7,000 bases of DNA, taken from the NCBI GenBank assembly GCA_003645605.1, contig QNAY01000064.1, forward strand, positions 1 to 7,000, given 5' to 3'. Under the pieces are notes generated by a model, which saw only the letters and a program-made list of their open reading frames with translations, was not told the origin of the DNA and did no database searches. Of the stretch, positions 5,938-7,000 are shown in pieces. Position 1 is the first letter of the stretch, and each line of letters starts with the position of its first letter. The stretch comes from Thermodesulfobacteriota bacterium. Lineage in GTDB: Bacteria; Desulfobacterota; Dissulfuribacteria; Dissulfuribacterales; UBA3076. A program made the position numbers and the translations under genes.

Positions 5938-6717
5938 CTAAGAGCTAAGCCTCTCATCTATCAATTCAGCCACCCTTTCACCGGACAATAACATGCCTCC
6001 GAAAATAGGCCCCATGCGAAACGACCCAAAAGTGGCGTTAGCTGCCATGCCGGCGACAAAGACGCCGGGGAAGGCCTCCTTTGTATTTTCCAACGTAGTA
6101 TTCTCGGCGACCTCTGCCCACATGGACCGCTCTCCCATTATTTCTCCTGTATCTGTGAGAAGCCTTTCTCCTGTTTTTTTCCGCACGACCCTGAGGACTT
6201 CTGTGTCATGGCCGGTACTCTCTACAACATATCCGGCCCTGACAGCCAAGGGATCCACATGGAATCCCGCAATATCTACGGCACTCCAATTGATCACCAG
6301 ACCGGTGACCCTGTTTTCCCGGACCATCACGTCCTCTACAGTCATAAGATTAAAAATCCTGGCACCGGCTTTACAGGCAAGACTGGTCAGTGTTGAAGTA
6401 CACTCTACAGAATCGGCGGTGTAATATCCGTCTCCAGCATCCTCTACAGAAATGCCGAGGTCTTTAAGAATAGCAGCTCCTTGCTCTTGAACCACTATCT
6501 CGTTGAACATCATGCCGCCGCCCCACATTCCTCCGCCGATACTGAGTTTTCTTTCAAAAACAGCTACCTTGCGGCCCTTTTGGGCAAGACGCAGGGCTGC
6601 CATAAGGCCTGATGGACCAGCACCGACAATTGCGACATCCAGTTCAAGACAGTCAGAGAACTTGGTCATAAAACGGCTTAAAATAGCTCGGCTAATTTTG
6701 ATTTCATCTAAAGACAT
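5938..6717 (-). CDS. thi4: Thiamin thiazole synthase, Thi4 family (sulfide-using, His type)
   Basis: Thi4 makes the thiazole part of thiamin, as an ADP-linked thiazole carboxylate, from NAD, glycine and a sulfur source. Here the protein has 259 residues, the length of prokaryotic members. A Rossmann motif GAGPSG (32-37) follows the N-terminal helix EIKISRAILSRF. GGGMWGGGMMFN (61-72) and the C-terminal GMAANATFGSFRMGPIFGGMLLSG (223-246) are typical. At the position of the sacrificial Cys of yeast Thi4 there is His153 (GFHVDPLAV). In archaeal homologues this marks the catalytic, iron-dependent form that takes sulfur from free sulfide instead of its own Cys. Such proteins are often misnamed ribose-1,5-bisphosphate isomerase. 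The start at 6717 is supported by GGAGGG (6727-6732) with 9-nt spacing and by the archaeal-like N-terminus. It is followed 72 bp on by pcnB in the same orientation. Confidence 0.92.
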   Translation of the reverse strand: MSLDEIKISRAILSRFMTKFSDCLELDVAIVGAGPSGLMAALRLAQKGRKVAVFERKLSIGGGMWGGGMMFNEIVVQEQGAAILKDLGISVEDAGDGYYTADSVECTSTLTSLACKAGARIFNLMTVEDVMVRENRVTGLVINWSAVDIAGFHVDPLAVRAGYVVESTGHDTEVLRVVRKKTGERLLTDTGEIMGERSMWAEVAENTTLENTKEAFPGVFVAGMAANATFGSFRMGPIFGGMLLSGERVAELIDERLSS

Positions 6718-6883
6718 ATATTTTAACCCTCCATAAACTTATTGACCAAGGCACATTACTGTGATCCGATAAATATGCAATGTCGGCATAATGCCCCCTG
6801 AACAGGATATAGATCGTGAATAGCCGTCCACCGCAGAGTTCGCAGAAAGATTATTCTTTTGAGCTTTGCCAAGGGGGACTATT
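6718..6883 (-). promoter_or_regulatory. thi4 upstream region; ribosome site seen, no TPP riboswitch
   Basis: The clear element is the ribosome binding site GGAGGG at 6727-6732 (minus strand). I looked for the TPP riboswitch cores (CUGAGA, ACCUGAUCUGG, GCGUAGGGA) and saw none. No strong sigma-70 pair could be chosen; a short near-palindrome, GGCATaATGCC, lies at 6785-6795. A CCGCAGAGTTCGCAGA stretch (6831-6846) resembles degenerate octamer repeats found in many genomes. Confidence 0.45.
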
Positions 6884-6904
6884 TAGTGCCTGAACGAAAA
6901 CCCC
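6884..6904 (+). repeat. Third copy of the TIR-element terminus
   Basis: TAGTGCCTGAACGAAAACCC and one further C match the reverse complement of the right end at 1166-1186 at 20 of 21 positions, and the left end at 882-902 at 18 of 21. It is oriented like the left end, so any element would extend rightwards, past the end of the window. Past the shared 21 bp the sequence differs from the 882-1186 element and runs into a different palindrome. Confidence 0.55.
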
Positions 6905-6910
6905 TCTTTT

Positions 6911-6990
6911 TGTCATTTCGACCGTAGGGAGAAATCTTTAATGCCTGTATTTTCAGTACGATAAGATTTCTCGCTTTGCTCGAAATGACA
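6911..6990. repeat. 80-bp palindromic repeat (TGTCATTTCGA type)
   Basis: The arms 6911-6940 and 6961-6990 are inverted copies matching at 24 of 30 positions, with TGTCATTTCGA at the outer edge and GAGAAATCTT in the inner part. A 20-bp centre separates them. This pattern of TGTCATTTCGA...TCGAAATGACA, with an AGAAATCT core, resembles dispersed intergenic repeats that I recall from several bacterial phyla. It encodes nothing. Confidence 0.75.
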
Positions 6991-7000
6991 GTTTTGGTTA

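Noticed and set aside
6718..6900. TPP riboswitch upstream of thi4
   Set aside because: Expected from the pathway, but none of the conserved core words (CUGAGA, CCUGAUCUGG, GCGUAGGGA) could be found on the minus strand.

Overview
The window looks like a chromosomal segment of an anaerobic, moderate-GC bacterium. A Desulfobacterota (deltaproteobacterial) relative is my best guess. The guess rests on the flavour of the GatA, Lgt and PcnB proteins, on a Thi4-type thiazole synthase of the sulfide-using (His) kind, on a decayed C39-like gene that may once have carried a PEP-CTERM tail, and on the many small intergenic repeats. Taxonomy is inferred and was not checked against any database.

Layout. 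Positions 1-600 are a graveyard: a minus-strand transposase scrap (about 165-281) butts directly against a plus-strand scrap of a C39-like papain-fold protein (about 279-515), followed by a GC-rich hairpin and a strong Shine-Dalgarno sequence with no gene behind it. Positions 600-880 are AT-rich and hold one plausible sigma-70 promoter. Positions 882-1186 form a candidate 305-bp non-autonomous element with terminal inverted repeats and TA flanks. The plus-strand genes gatC (1210-1494) and gatA (1668-3131) encode two subunits of the GatCAB tRNA amidotransferase; gatB is not here. A 128-bp imperfect palindrome sits between them, bounded by an 11-bp direct repeat. Removing the inserted 158 bp would restore a tight 15-bp gatC-gatA junction.

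Convergent to gatA, on the minus strand and read right to left, are thi4 (6717-5938), pcnB (5865-4459), a 146-residue protein of unknown function (4462-4022) and lgt (4016-3201). The last three overlap or nearly touch and are probably one operon; thi4 lies 72 bp upstream and may be its first gene. Products are thiamin thiazole synthase, poly(A) polymerase I, the unknown protein and prolipoprotein diacylglyceryl transferase.

Positions 6721-7000 hold the thi4 leader, a third copy of the terminal repeat seen at 882/1186 (6884-6904) and an 80-bp palindrome (6911-6990). Runs of degenerate 7-bp tandem repeats occupy four intergenic spots, and one of them supplies the lgt stop codon.

I found no defence system, CRISPR array, RNA gene or clearly new multi-gene system. 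The unusual content is the layer of small repeats inserted around housekeeping genes, in particular two elements placed in the leader and the intergenic gap of the gat operon.
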